This document shows positions 48,967-58,347 of a stretch of 64,000 bases of DNA, piece by piece; position 1 is the first letter of the stretch; the number at the start of each line of letters is the position of its first letter. A program made the position numbers and the translations under genes. Source of the DNA: Streptomyces djakartensis (lineage in GTDB: Bacteria > Actinomycetota > Actinomycetes > Streptomycetales > Streptomycetaceae); NCBI RefSeq assembly GCF_014651075.1, contig NZ_BMWE01000008.1, forward strand, positions 1 through 64,000. The letters are read 5' to 3'. The notes beneath the pieces were generated by a model. That model saw only the letters and a program-made list of their open reading frames with translations, was not told where the DNA came from and made no database searches.

Positions 48967-49812
48967 ATGCGCATCGCCGTGACGATCTTCCTCACCGACG
49001 AGACGATCACCCCGACCCGGCTCGCACGTGAGCTGGAGGACCGCGGGTTCGCCGGGCTGTTCCTGCCCGAGCACACGCACATCCCGGTCGAGCGGACCAC
49101 CCCGTACCCGGCCGGCGGCGAGCTGCCGCGCGAGTACGGCCGGACCCTGGACCCGTTCGTGGCGCTCGGCCAGGCCGCCGCCGTCACCGAGCGGCTCGGG
49201 CTCGGTACCGGCATCACGCTGGTCGCCCAGCACGACCCGATCGACCTGGCCAAGCAGGTCGCGACCCTGGACCACCTCTCCGGTGGCCGGTTCACGCTCG
49301 GGCTCGGCTTCGGCTGGAACGTCGAGGAGGCCGCCGACCACGGCGTTCAGTGGCGCACCCGGCGCGAGCTGGTCAGGGACCGGATGGGCCTGATGCGGGC
49401 CCTGTGGTCGGAGGGGCCGGTCGCGTACGAGGGGGAGTTCAGCAGCGTCCGGGCCAGTCAGGCACATCCCAAGCCCGTGCGGAAGCCGCGCGGGCCGGTC
49501 ATCGGCCCGCGCACACTCGTCGGCGGGGGTGCCGGGCCCAAGCTGTTCACGCACATCTGTGAATACGCCGACGGCTGGCTGCCCATCGGCGGGCGCGGCC
49601 TCTCCGAGTCCCTGCCCCTGCTGCGGGCCGCCTGGGCGGAAGCGGGCCGCGACCCGAAGGCCCTCCAGGTCGTGCCGTACGCCGTCCACCCGTCCCCCGG
49701 CAAGCTGGCCCACTACGCCGACCTCGGCATCGACGAGGTCGTGGCGCAGCTGCCGCCGGCGGGGGAGGCGGAGGTGCTCAAGGCGCTGGACGGACTCGCG
49801 GGGTATCTCTGA
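48967..49812 (+). CDS. LLM-class F420-dependent oxidoreductase
   Basis: 281 residues. RGFAGLFLPEHTHIPVER, TERLGLGTGITLVAQHDPI, TLDHLSGGRFTLGLGFGWN are standard for the F420 luciferase-like family. Divergent from the PHP gene. Separate from the catabolic set at 16-24 kb; substrate unknown. No CTGAC-N5-GTCAG site upstream. Confidence 0.88.
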   Translation: MRIAVTIFLTDETITPTRLARELEDRGFAGLFLPEHTHIPVERTTPYPAGGELPREYGRTLDPFVALGQAAAVTERLGLGTGITLVAQHDPIDLAKQVATLDHLSGGRFTLGLGFGWNVEEAADHGVQWRTRRELVRDRMGLMRALWSEGPVAYEGEFSSVRASQAHPKPVRKPRGPVIGPRTLVGGGAGPKLFTHICEYADGWLPIGGRGLSESLPLLRAAWAEAGRDPKALQVVPYAVHPSPGKLAHYADLGIDEVVAQLPPAGEAEVLKALDGLAGYL

Positions 49813-49960
49813 CGGCCGGCAACTGCGGGGCCGGGCAGAGCAGTTGGCTGTCACTACTAAAGTGCGGGTCAAGAACCATCCGGGGGCACCGCGCGGCTGA
49901 CCACCGCGCCCGAAGGACGTGACCCGCCACCCGGTACCGAGCCGCCCACGGGGGAGCGTC

Positions 49961-50170
49961 ATGAGATTCGCCTGGCTGTCCTGGCTTTACCGGCATTTCA
50001 CGGAATACGGCTACAGCCAGGGGCTGTTGCCCGCCGCGATCGGCACACTCGCCGTGCTCGTGACCGCAGCGCTGGTCTGGTTCACCCTGGACAACCGCAA
50101 CAGGCCGGCCGCGATGGCCGCCTCCGGCCTCACCTGTGCCCTGGGCATAGGGTGGCTGGCCTTCCACTGA
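49961..50170 (+). CDS. Small membrane protein
   Basis: 69 residues from ATG 49961 (GGGGGAG upstream). Two hydrophobic segments: LLPAAIGTLAVLVTAALVWF and MAASGLTCALGIGWLAFH, separated by DNRNRP. Precedes fbiC by 43 bases, same strand. No known function. Confidence 0.72.
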   Translation: MRFAWLSWLYRHFTEYGYSQGLLPAAIGTLAVLVTAALVWFTLDNRNRPAAMAASGLTCALGIGWLAFH

Positions 50171-50213
50171 CCGGGACCACCCGCGCTGATCAGCGCACTC
50201 GTATGCTCGAAGG

Positions 50214-52799
50214 ATGACGACTTCCGCGACCTCCGGAACCGGCCCCACCGAGAACTCCATGCGTCGCGCCCTGAAACGGGCCAGGGATGGCGTCTCGCTC
50301 GACATCGCCGAGGCGGCGGTCCTGCTGCAGGCCAGGGGGGAGCATCTGGAGGACCTGTCGGCCTCGGCCGCCCGGGTGCGCGACGCGGGGCTCGAGGCGG
50401 CCGGCCGGCCCGGAGTCATCACGTACTCGAAGAGCGTCTTCATCCCCCTGACGCGGCTGTGCCGGGACAAGTGCCACTACTGCACCTTCGTCACCGTCCC
50501 CGGCAAGCTGCGCCGGGAGGGCCACGGGATGTTCATGTCCCCGGACGAGGTCCTCGACATCGCCCGCAAGGGCGCCGCCCTCGGCTGCAAGGAAGCCCTC
50601 ATCACCCTCGGCGACAAGCCGGAGGACCGCTGGCCGGAGGCGCGCGAGTGGCTCGACGCGCACGGCTACGACGACACCCTCGCCTACGTCCGCGCCATCT
50701 CCATCCGCATCCTGGAGGAGACGGGCCTGCTGCCCCACCTGAACCCGGGCGTCATGTCCTGGACCGACTTCCAGCGCCTGAAGCCGGTGGCGCCCAGCAT
50801 GGGCATGATGCTGGAGACGACCGCGACCCGCCTGTGGTCCGAGCCGGGCGGCCCCCACCACGGCTCCCCCGACAAGGAGCCCGCGGTCCGCCTGCGCGTC
50901 CTGGAGGACGCGGGCCGCTCCTCCGTCCCCTTCACCTCGGGTGTCCTGATAGGGATCGGCGAGACCTACGAGGAGCGCGCCGAGTCCCTGTTCGCGCTGC
51001 GGAAGGTCTCCCGCGCCTACCACGGCGTCCAGGAACTGATCATCCAGAACTTCCGCGCCAAGCCGGACACCGCGATGCGCGGCATGCCCGACGCGGAACT
51101 CGACGAACTGGTCGCCACGGTGGCCGTCGCCCGTCTCCTCATGGGCCCGAGCGGCAACATCCAGGCCCCGCCCAACCTCGTCGACGACGAGTACGAGCGG
51201 CTGATCCGGGCCGGCATCGACGACTGGGGCGGCGTCTCGCCGCTCACCATCGACCACGTCAACCCGGAGCGGCCCTGGCCGCAGATCGAGCAGCTCGCCG
51301 AGAAGTCCCGGGGGGCCGGGTTCGAGCTGCGTGAACGGCTCTGCGTGTACCCGGAGTTCGTCAAGCGCGGCGAGCCCTGGCTGGACCCGCGGCTGCGCCC
51401 GCACGTGGCGGCCCTCGCTGACCCGGAGACCGGCCTGGCCCGCCCCGACGCCCTCCCGCGGGGCCTGCCGTGGCAGGAGCCGGAGGAGGTCTTCACCGCG
51501 TCCGGCCGCACCGACCTGCACAGCTCCATCGACACCGAGGGGCGTACGTCCGACCGCCGGGACGACTTCGACGAGGTGTACGGCGACTGGGGCGCCCTGC
51601 GCGAGGCCGCCGCCCCCGGCATGGCACCGCAGCGCATCGACACCGACGTACGCGAGGCCCTGCGCACGGCCGCCGACGACCCGACGAGGCTCACCGACGA
51701 GGAGGCGCTGGCCCTGCTGCACTCGGACGGCCCGGCGCTGGACGCCCTCGCCCGGGTCGCCGACGACGTGCGGAAGTCGGCCGTCGGCGACGACGTCACC
51801 TACATCGTCACCCGCAACATCAACTTCACCAACGTCTGCTACACCGGCTGCCGCTTCTGCGCCTTCGCCCAGCGCCGCACGGACGCCGACGCCTACACCC
51901 TCTCCCTGGACCAGGTCGCCGACCGGGCCCAGCAGGCCTGGGACGTGGGCGCGGTGGAGGTCTGCATGCAGGGCGGCATCCACCCGGACCTGCCCGGTAC
52001 CGCGTACTTCGACATCGCGCGGGCGGTGAAGGAACGTGTCCCCGGCATGCACGTGCACGCCTTCTCGCCGATGGAGGTGGTCAACGGCGCGGCCCGCACG
52101 GGCATGTCGATCCGCGAGTGGCTGACCGCCGCCAAGGAGGCCGGGCTGGACACCATCCCGGGCACGGCCGCCGAGATCCTCGACGACGAGGTCCGCTGGA
52201 TCCTCACCAAGGGCAAGCTGCCCGCCGCGGACTGGATCGAGGTCGTCACGACGGCCCACGAGCTGGGCATCCGGTCCTCCTCGACGATGATGTACGGCCA
52301 CGTCGACCAGCCCCGCCACTGGCTCGGGCACCTGCGCACCCTGGCCGGCATCCAGCAGCGCACCGGCGGCTTCACCGAGTTCGTGACGCTGCCGTTCGTG
52401 CACACCAACGCGCCGGTGTACCTGGCGGGGATCGCCCGCCCGGGTCCGACCATGCGGGACAACCGCGCGGTCACCGCCATGGCCCGGCTGCTCCTGCACC
52501 CGCACATCCCCAACATCCAGACCAGCTGGGTGAAGCTCGGCACCGAGGGTGCCGCCGAGATGCTCCGCTCCGGCGCGAACGACGTCGGCGGGACGCTCAT
52601 GGAGGAGACCATCTCCCGGATGGCGGGCTCGTCGTACGGCTCGTACAAGTCGGTCAAGGACCTGATCGCGGTGGCGGAGGCGGCAGGCCGCCCGGCCAAG
52701 CCACGCAACACCCTCTACGGGCCGGTTCCCCAGGAGCGACAGCGGACCGCAGAAGCCTCCGACGGCCACCTCCCGGAACTGCTGCCGGTCCTGGACTGA
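50214..52799 (+). CDS. fbiC: FO synthase (CofG-CofH fusion)
   Basis: 861 residues with two radical-SAM domains. CofG half: iron-sulfur site Cys83, 87, 90 in CRDKCHYC. CofH half: Cys542, 546, 549 in CYTGCRFC. Makes the deazaflavin FO from tyrosine and a ribitylaminouracil, the precursor of coenzyme F420. The fusion is the actinobacterial form. F420 is needed by the four luciferase-like enzymes, the nitroreductase-like protein and the lanthipeptide reductase in this window. A CGCCCC/GGGGCG hairpin follows the stop at once. Confidence 0.96.
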   Translation: MTTSATSGTGPTENSMRRALKRARDGVSLDIAEAAVLLQARGEHLEDLSASAARVRDAGLEAAGRPGVITYSKSVFIPLTRLCRDKCHYCTFVTVPGKLRREGHGMFMSPDEVLDIARKGAALGCKEALITLGDKPEDRWPEAREWLDAHGYDDTLAYVRAISIRILEETGLLPHLNPGVMSWTDFQRLKPVAPSMGMMLETTATRLWSEPGGPHHGSPDKEPAVRLRVLEDAGRSSVPFTSGVLIGIGETYEERAESLFALRKVSRAYHGVQELIIQNFRAKPDTAMRGMPDAELDELVATVAVARLLMGPSGNIQAPPNLVDDEYERLIRAGIDDWGGVSPLTIDHVNPERPWPQIEQLAEKSRGAGFELRERLCVYPEFVKRGEPWLDPRLRPHVAALADPETGLARPDALPRGLPWQEPEEVFTASGRTDLHSSIDTEGRTSDRRDDFDEVYGDWGALREAAAPGMAPQRIDTDVREALRTAADDPTRLTDEEALALLHSDGPALDALARVADDVRKSAVGDDVTYIVTRNINFTNVCYTGCRFCAFAQRRTDADAYTLSLDQVADRAQQAWDVGAVEVCMQGGIHPDLPGTAYFDIARAVKERVPGMHVHAFSPMEVVNGAARTGMSIREWLTAAKEAGLDTIPGTAAEILDDEVRWILTKGKLPAADWIEVVTTAHELGIRSSSTMMYGHVDQPRHWLGHLRTLAGIQQRTGGFTEFVTLPFVHTNAPVYLAGIARPGPTMRDNRAVTAMARLLLHPHIPNIQTSWVKLGTEGAAEMLRSGANDVGGTLMEETISRMAGSSYGSYKSVKDLIAVAEAAGRPAKPRNTLYGPVPQERQRTAEASDGHLPELLPVLD

Positions 52800-52800
52800 G

Positions 52801-53211
52801 CGCCCCGTCAGGGGCGCGGGGAACTGCGCGACCAGCCACGACGCTCCCGCGGACGCAACCACCGCCGCGCTTCACCCGTCGGCGTCGGACCGGCCGGGGG
52901 CGTGTGCCCCTTGAGGGGCGCGGGGAACTGCGCGACCAGCCACGACGCTCCCGCGGCCGAAACCGTCACGGGAGCCGCGTTTCACCCGTCGGCGTCGGAC
53001 CGGCCGGGGGCGTGCGCCCTGTCAGGGGCGCGGGGAACTGCGCGACCAGCCACGACGCTCCCGCGGACGCAACCACCGCCGCGTTTCACCCGTCGGCGTC
53101 GGACCGGCCGGAGGTGTGCGCCCCGTCAGGGGCGCGGGGAACTGCGCGACCAGCCACAACGCTCCCGCGGCCGCAACCACCACGGGAGCCGCGCTCTGGC
53201 CGGCCGGGGCC
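52801..53211 (+). repeat. Four-copy tandem hairpin repeat downstream of fbiC
   Basis: The core AGGGGCGCGGGGAACTGCGC plus GACCAGCCAC begins at 52810, 52914, 53025 and 53128 (period 103-111). Each core follows a small GCCCC/GGGGC hairpin (first: 52801-52816) and is followed by a segment with CCCGTCGGCGTCGGACCGGC. An inverse copy of the core occurs at 23616-23646. It separates converging genes and may serve as a terminator array; not a CRISPR, since spacers are themselves repeated. Confidence 0.85.
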
Positions 53212-54633
53212 TCACGACGCCGGCGACCGGCCCTCGGCATCCGTCGGCCGATGCACCGGCACCGTACGGCCGGCCGTGGCGCCGGGGCTCGTCGGCGGCG
53301 GGGGCGTCTCCCCCCGGCCCAGCCACAGCAGGAGCAGGCCGAGGGAGCCGGCGATCGCCGGCCAGTAGACGTAGCGGAAGTCCGTCGCGGGCATGATCGG
53401 CAGGTAGCCGAGGATGTAGGCCGCCGAGCTGACACCCAGTGCCCGGACCGGCATCGAGAACAGCCCCTTCCCGGGACGGATGGCGAGCAGCAGCGCGACG
53501 GCCAGCCAGAACCACCCGCGGAACAGCCACGGCACATCCTCGGCCATGCCCTCGACGTACGTGCCGAGCATGTCCTCGAGCCGGGGATGCGCCACGGTGA
53601 TGCCCAGGTCGTTGCGGGTGATCCCCGCCTTGTACTGGTAGCCGGTCTCGAACAGCAGGCTCGCGAAGAGCACCAGCCGGTACTGGACGTACCGCGGCAC
53701 ATGCCCGCCCATCTCCCGCAGCCACAGGGACGTCAGATCGTCCGAGTCACCGCGCAGCCCGTCCGCCGGGCGTTCGTAGCAGGCCCAGTAGGCGTCCGAC
53801 AGGGCCCCGGCCCGGTCGCACTCCCGCGCGGCGGCGACCAGCCGGTCCCTGAGGCCGGTGGGCACGTCCGCCGACCTGAGCTCGTCCACCGTCAGCACAT
53901 GGACCAGGTCGTCGAGCGCGATCTGCGCCTCCTGGTGCGTCTGCAGGGGCCGCGCGAAGAGGGAGATGGCGGCGGCCGGTACGAGTACGGCGGCCGCCAG
54001 TGCCGCCGTGCACCGCACCCACGTACGGCGTCCGGGGCCGAGCCACAGCGCCAGGACCAGCAGGACGAAGACGGGGATCGCGGCGAGGAAGGCGTTCTTG
54101 CGCACCAGCACGGCGTACGCGAGGAACAGCACACCCAGCCAGAGCAGGCCCCACCGCACCGCGGGACGCGGACGACCGCCCCGCAGCCGCAGCCCGACGA
54201 ACGCGACCGCGACCGCGGCGAGCAGCGCGAACGCCGCGTGGACGTCCTTCCACACCACCCCGGCGAACGTCAGCACCCACGGCAGCAACCCCAGCCCGAG
54301 CACGGCCAGCGAACCGGCACGGCTCGCCGTCAGCTCCCACACGCACCAGGCCAGCACCCACAGCGCGCCCCAGAGGACCAGGGACTGCAGGACGGCCATG
54401 GACGCGAACGACCCGGTCACGGCGATGAGCGCACGCCACACCAGGCTCAGCACCGGCGGGTGCCAGTCGGTCAGGGGCGTCGTTCCTCTGGCCTGCCGCA
54501 GCTGGTCGAGGCTGTCGGGACTCAGGTAGCCGGGGGCGAAGACGAGGACCGTGCCCAGGCAGCAGACCGCGGCGACGACGGCCAGTGCCCAGACCCAGCG
54601 CCGCACCCGCGACACCCATCCCGTTTGTCCCAT
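53212..54633 (-). CDS. Polytopic membrane protein, GT-C glycosyltransferase-like
   Basis: 473 residues with ~10-11 membrane segments (ALAVVAAVCCLGTVLVFA, SMAVLQSLVLWGALWVLAW, LAVLGLGLLPWVLTFAGV). The first loop SPDSLDQLRQARGTTPLTDW ends in an Asp and HPP, as in GT-C enzymes where an acidic residue in loop one is catalytic. C-terminal Pro-rich tail. Beside GtrA and GT2 genes, so probably transfers a lipid-linked sugar to a surface polymer. Family not certain. Confidence 0.7.
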   Translation of the reverse strand: MGQTGWVSRVRRWVWALAVVAAVCCLGTVLVFAPGYLSPDSLDQLRQARGTTPLTDWHPPVLSLVWRALIAVTGSFASMAVLQSLVLWGALWVLAWCVWELTASRAGSLAVLGLGLLPWVLTFAGVVWKDVHAAFALLAAVAVAFVGLRLRGGRPRPAVRWGLLWLGVLFLAYAVLVRKNAFLAAIPVFVLLVLALWLGPGRRTWVRCTAALAAAVLVPAAAISLFARPLQTHQEAQIALDDLVHVLTVDELRSADVPTGLRDRLVAAARECDRAGALSDAYWACYERPADGLRGDSDDLTSLWLREMGGHVPRYVQYRLVLFASLLFETGYQYKAGITRNDLGITVAHPRLEDMLGTYVEGMAEDVPWLFRGWFWLAVALLLAIRPGKGLFSMPVRALGVSSAAYILGYLPIMPATDFRYVYWPAIAGSLGLLLLWLGRGETPPPPTSPGATAGRTVPVHRPTDAEGRSPAS

Positions 54634-54667
54634 ATGCCGGATGCTAACGGCTCAGGATGCCGACGGC

Positions 54668-55228
54668 TCAGGGGGCGACGAAGACATAGCGCCGGTAGGC
54701 GTAGAAGCGGAACAGGGTCGCCAGCACCCAGCCCAGGACGCGGGCGGTGTTGTCGCTGAGCGGGGAGTCGAGCCCGAGCAGATGCCGGGAGGCGAAGATC
54801 GTGCCCGCAGTGATGGCGAGCCCGACCCCGTTCGCCACCAGGAACAGGACGAGTTCGTGGGCCACCTTCTCGCGGTGCCGGTGCCGGTAGGTCCAGTAGC
54901 GGTTCCCGGCCCAGCTGAAGAGCGCGGCGGCGGCCGTCGCGAGGACGGACGCCTGAACGGGCGACGTGCTCATCGGCCCGCCCCGCGCGCCCCCGGGCAG
55001 TCCGAAGACGAGCAGGTTGTAGCCGCCGTTGTCCACCACGAAGGCCAGGGCGCCGACGGCTCCGAACTTGGCGGCCTCGCGCCAGATGCCCTTGATGGCG
55101 TCACGCGTACGCAGCGTCACAGATGCGAGGACCGGCACACGGGGAGCGTAACGACCCGGCGCGTCCTCACCGCTCAGCCACGCTGATATCGCATCATTTA
55201 CTACCGAATGGGTAATTTGCTGCGTCAT
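54668..55228 (-). CDS. GtrA-family membrane protein
   Basis: 186 residues. Four membrane segments typical of GtrA: KFGAVGALAFVVDNGGYNLL, VLATAAAALFSWAGNRYWTY, LFLVANGVGLAITAGTIFA and the C-terminal VLATLFRFYAYRRYVF. GtrA-like proteins flip or position undecaprenyl-linked sugars. The N-terminal ~45 residues from ATG 55228 are weakly supported; the conserved part starts at RDAIKGIW. Divergent from the GT2 gene, 21 bases apart. Confidence 0.85.
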   Translation of the reverse strand: MTQQITHSVVNDAISAWLSGEDAPGRYAPRVPVLASVTLRTRDAIKGIWREAAKFGAVGALAFVVDNGGYNLLVFGLPGGARGGPMSTSPVQASVLATAAAALFSWAGNRYWTYRHRHREKVAHELVLFLVANGVGLAITAGTIFASRHLLGLDSPLSDNTARVLGWVLATLFRFYAYRRYVFVAP

Positions 55229-55249
55229 TGGTCCGAGTAAGGAGCGGCC

Positions 55250-56245
55250 GTGGACCCGACGATCGCGTGCGTCGTGCCGTGTCACAACGAGGAGGCGGCC
55301 GTCGGCAAGGTGGTGCGCGACCTGCGGGCGGCACTGCCCGAGGCGGTCGTCTACGTCTACGACAACGCCTCCACCGACCGCACGGTGGACGTCGCCCGGG
55401 AGGCGGGCGCGATCGTCCGGCAGGAGCCCCGCAAGGGCAAGGGCAACGTCATCCGCCGCGCCTTCGCCGACGTCGACGCCGACGCCCTGCTCATCATCGA
55501 CGGTGACGACACCTACGACGCCTCCCGGGCCCGTGACCTGGTCGACCTGCTCTTCGAGGGGCCGTACGACCAGGTCGTGGGCGCCCGCCGGGTCACGCAC
55601 GACGGGGCCTACCGGACCGGGCACGCGGCAGGCAACAGACTCCTCACCGGGGCGGTGCGCTCCCTGTTCGGCAACGACGTGACCGACATGCTGAGCGGTT
55701 ACCGCGTCTTCTCCCGGCGCTTCGTGAAGTCCTTCCCGGCCCTGGCCCGCGAGTTCGAGACCGAGACCGAGATGACCATCCACGCCCTCCACCTCCGCCT
55801 CCCGACGGCGGAGCTGCCGGTGGACTACCGGGTCCGCCCGGCCGGCGGCGAGAGCAAACTGCGCACCTACCGGGACGGCTGGCGCATCCTGCGGGTCATC
55901 CTCGACCTGGCCAGACGCGAACGCCCCTCCCTCGTCCACACCGCGGTCGCCGGAGTCCTGGCCCTCGTCTCGGTCCTCCTGGGCATCCCCGTCATCGCCG
56001 ACTTCGTCCGCACCGGCACCGTGCCCCGGGTGCCCACGGCGATCCTCGCCGCCGCGATCATGACGATCGCCGCGCTGGTCCTGCTGGTGGGCTACATCCT
56101 GGAGTCGCTCACGCACATGCGGCAGGAGCAGACCCGCCTCGTGCACCTCTCCTACCCGGCCCCCGTCCGCTCCCCGCACCACACCGTCCGCGGCGCCGGG
56201 ACCGGCCCGGTCCCGGTCCGCAAGGCCGCCGCCGACGGCACCTGA
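55250..56245 (+). CDS. Family 2 glycosyltransferase, dolichyl-phosphate-mannose-synthase-like
   Basis: 331 residues from GTG 55250. GT-A features: CVVPCHNEEAAVGKVV, DNASTDRTVD, the DxD-type DGDDTYDAS, and SGYRVFSRRF. Two C-terminal membrane segments (TAVAGVLALVSVLLGIPV, AILAAAIMTIAALVLLVGY). Forms polyprenyl-phosphate sugars for use by membrane GT-C enzymes such as the neighbour. With GtrA this makes a compact surface-glycosylation unit. Confidence 0.87.
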   Translation: MDPTIACVVPCHNEEAAVGKVVRDLRAALPEAVVYVYDNASTDRTVDVAREAGAIVRQEPRKGKGNVIRRAFADVDADALLIIDGDDTYDASRARDLVDLLFEGPYDQVVGARRVTHDGAYRTGHAAGNRLLTGAVRSLFGNDVTDMLSGYRVFSRRFVKSFPALAREFETETEMTIHALHLRLPTAELPVDYRVRPAGGESKLRTYRDGWRILRVILDLARRERPSLVHTAVAGVLALVSVLLGIPVIADFVRTGTVPRVPTAILAAAIMTIAALVLLVGYILESLTHMRQEQTRLVHLSYPAPVRSPHHTVRGAGTGPVPVRKAAADGT

Positions 56246-56324
56246 ACCGCCTGGGGAACAGCGTGCGCGCAGTACGATGATCCGAGCCCCGGTGTGTTGC
56301 GGGGCCCCGTGACTGAGGAGATGC

Positions 56325-56891
56325 GTGCCCGTGCCTGCCCGACTTCCCTCCTGGGCCTGGGTGACCGGGCTGACCGTGGGAGCGATAGCCGCGGTGACGG
56401 TCCTGGCCGTGCAGGCCGACAAGGGCCCGCACCCCACCGCCACCTCGGCCAAGCCGAGGAGCACGGCCCCGGCGGGCAGGCACCCCGCCCCCGCCGCGTC
56501 CACCCCGGCCAAGGTGCCCGACGGTTCCGGCACCGGCCGGCGCGTCGTCTACTCCCTCGGCGAGAAGCGGGTGTGGCTGGTCGACGCGAGCGAGGCCACG
56601 CGCCGCACGTTCACGGTGTGGCCGGGCACGGTCAGCCCCGACCCCGGCACCTACACGGTGTCGTCCCGCAACGAGAGCACGACCGGCTCGGACGGCGTGC
56701 GGATCGAGCACATCATCTATTTCGCCGCGAAGTCCGGCGTCTCCGTCGCCTTCTCCAACGCGGTCGACGGCGCCTCGCCGCCGCCCGCCGACTCCGGCGC
56801 CAGGACGGGCGGGGTCCGGATGAAGAAGGCGGACGGCACGGCGCTGTGGGCGTTCGGCACGGTCGGTACGACCGTGACCGTGGTCAGGTAG
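56325..56891 (+). CDS. LD-transpeptidase-like protein lacking the catalytic Cys
   Basis: 188 residues from GTG 56325 (GAGGAGAT upstream). N-terminal membrane anchor WAWVTGLTVGAIAAVTVLAV, Pro/Ala linker, then a YkuD-like domain: RVVYSLGEKRVWLVDA, SPDPGTYTVSSR, and a C-terminal GGVRMKKADGTALWAFGTVG. YkuD enzymes have HGCxR at the equivalent place; here it is TGGVRM, with no Cys or His, so it should be inactive as a transpeptidase. It may bind peptidoglycan or an enzyme partner. Confidence 0.7.
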   Translation: MPVPARLPSWAWVTGLTVGAIAAVTVLAVQADKGPHPTATSAKPRSTAPAGRHPAPAASTPAKVPDGSGTGRRVVYSLGEKRVWLVDASEATRRTFTVWPGTVSPDPGTYTVSSRNESTTGSDGVRIEHIIYFAAKSGVSVAFSNAVDGASPPPADSGARTGGVRMKKADGTALWAFGTVGTTVTVVR

Positions 56892-57399
56892 TGGCGGACG
56901 ACTCCGCACGCGGGGCCGACAACTGGTTGACGATCAGCACGACACCGCTGAACAGGAAGACCCGGGTCGCGGCGTCCAGCCCGTTCCAGTTCTTCGACTG
57001 CCACATCGAGAACCACTCACCGCCTATCGCGATGAACCCGGCGCCGAACAGCAGCATCACCATCAGCAGCCCGTAGGTGGAGAACTGCCGGGCGCGCGCC
57101 TGGTCCCGCCGCGCCCACAGCCAGCTTCCGTAGCCGAGGACCAGAGCCGCGACGGTCTCCCAGGCGATGATCAGAACGTAGGCGGTGTCCTGAAGCCCCG
57201 TGCTCGTTATGGCCCGCCACATCAGGTCCTCGTCCTTGAACGTGGTGTCCATGGCCAGCACGTGCCGGACGAACTGCTGGTTGGTGCCGAAGTCGGTGAT
57301 GTTCCCTAAGGCGACCAGCGCCATGTAGAGGGCGATGGTGGCGGTGAGCACGGTGGCGGCGAGGGACAGCGCGCCGCGAGAGTTGGGGGAGGTGGCCAT
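56884..57399 (-). CDS. DUF2165-like membrane protein
   Basis: 171 residues from ATG 57399 (ATG 57408 possible). Four membrane segments: AATVLTATIALYMALVALGN, AYVLIIAWETVAALVLGYG, GLLMVMLLFGAGFIAIGGEW, FLFSGVVLIVNQL. The NITDFGTNQQFVRHVLAMDT loop and GGEWFSMWQSKNWNG match DUF2165 proteins. Function unknown. Overlaps the end of the LD-transpeptidase-like gene by eight bases. Confidence 0.78.
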   Translation of the reverse strand: MATSPNSRGALSLAATVLTATIALYMALVALGNITDFGTNQQFVRHVLAMDTTFKDEDLMWRAITSTGLQDTAYVLIIAWETVAALVLGYGSWLWARRDQARARQFSTYGLLMVMLLFGAGFIAIGGEWFSMWQSKNWNGLDAATRVFLFSGVVLIVNQLSAPRAESSATT

Positions 57400-57474
57400 G
57401 CCGATCATTTTCCCCGGCCGCCGCGTTGGACGCGACACCATTGAACCGACCTTGTTCCGCGGCGACTTGGCGGA

Positions 57475-58347
57475 TCAGTGTGCTTCCGTCTCGGACAGCG
57501 CTGGTGAGGGCGTGGCGGCCCGGCGCGGCGCGGGAAGGCCGGACGTGCCGCTCTCCCGCCCGGGGCCCGGCGTCCGGGCGGCGGGCGGCGGCAGGGAGTT
57601 GCGGGTGCTGCGGCGGAAGCCCACCAGCGCGATCAGGGAGGCCGCCGCGAACCAGCCGAGCTGGATGGCCAGGTGGCCGGGTACCGGGGTGCTGGAGAAT
57701 CCGGCCGCTGTACTGGCCTGCATCGCCCCGTAGGAGGGCAGGTGGCGCATGACCGGGTTGTCGGCCCCGGAACTGCTGATCGGGTTCTGCAGCGCCAGGT
57801 CGATGATGCTGGTCATCACGATGGCGAACATGCCCTCGACTTCCCGGCGCAGCAGGGATCCGAAGCCGACACCGAGCGCGCCGTAGGTGAGTCCGGCGCA
57901 GAACAGCGCGGCGGCGAGCAGGAGAGGCCGGCGGGGTGTCCAGGCCAGGCAGGTGACCGCGGTGGCGTAGGCGGCGACCGCCGCCGAGACCAGAGCCAGG
58001 GCGGTGACCTTGGCCAGGACCAGGTGGGCGCGGGGGTAGCCGGCCATGGCCAGCCTGCGGTCGAATCCGCTGCCGGAGAACGTGGCGGCGAACATCATGA
58101 AACCGGTGATCAGCGTGACGGCGTTGAGCGCGCCGCTGATCTCGGTCAGCTCGTTGCCGGGCGGCGCCAGCGTCTCCCCGGTGGCACGCAGACGCATCCG
58201 CGCCGGGGTGTCGGGCATCGCCAGGTACGCCAGGGTCGTCCACACCGGGACGAACACGGCCACCAGAACCATGGCGAACCGGTTGCGGCCGTGCTCGACG
58301 AGCGTGAACCGGGTGGCGACGGCGAAGCGGCTCAGGTGGAACCTCAC
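57475..58347 (-). CDS. ABC transporter permease
   Basis: 290 residues from GTG 58347, coupled to the ATPase gene (GTGA). About six membrane segments (FAMVLVAVFVPVWTTLAYLA, LVSAAVAAYATAVTCLAW, LLLAAALFCAGLTYGALGVG); ABC-2-like. C-terminal tail is Pro/Arg-rich. Pairs with 58344-58952. Confidence 0.8.
   Translation of the reverse strand: MRFHLSRFAVATRFTLVEHGRNRFAMVLVAVFVPVWTTLAYLAMPDTPARMRLRATGETLAPPGNELTEISGALNAVTLITGFMMFAATFSGSGFDRRLAMAGYPRAHLVLAKVTALALVSAAVAAYATAVTCLAWTPRRPLLLAAALFCAGLTYGALGVGFGSLLRREVEGMFAIVMTSIIDLALQNPISSSGADNPVMRHLPSYGAMQASTAAGFSSTPVPGHLAIQLGWFAAASLIALVGFRRSTRNSLPPPAARTPGPGRESGTSGLPAPRRAATPSPALSETEAH

Noticed and set aside
52801..53211. Regularly spaced repeats that could be taken for a CRISPR array
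   Set aside because: The intervening segments are repeats too, period is ~105 bases, and no cas genes are present.
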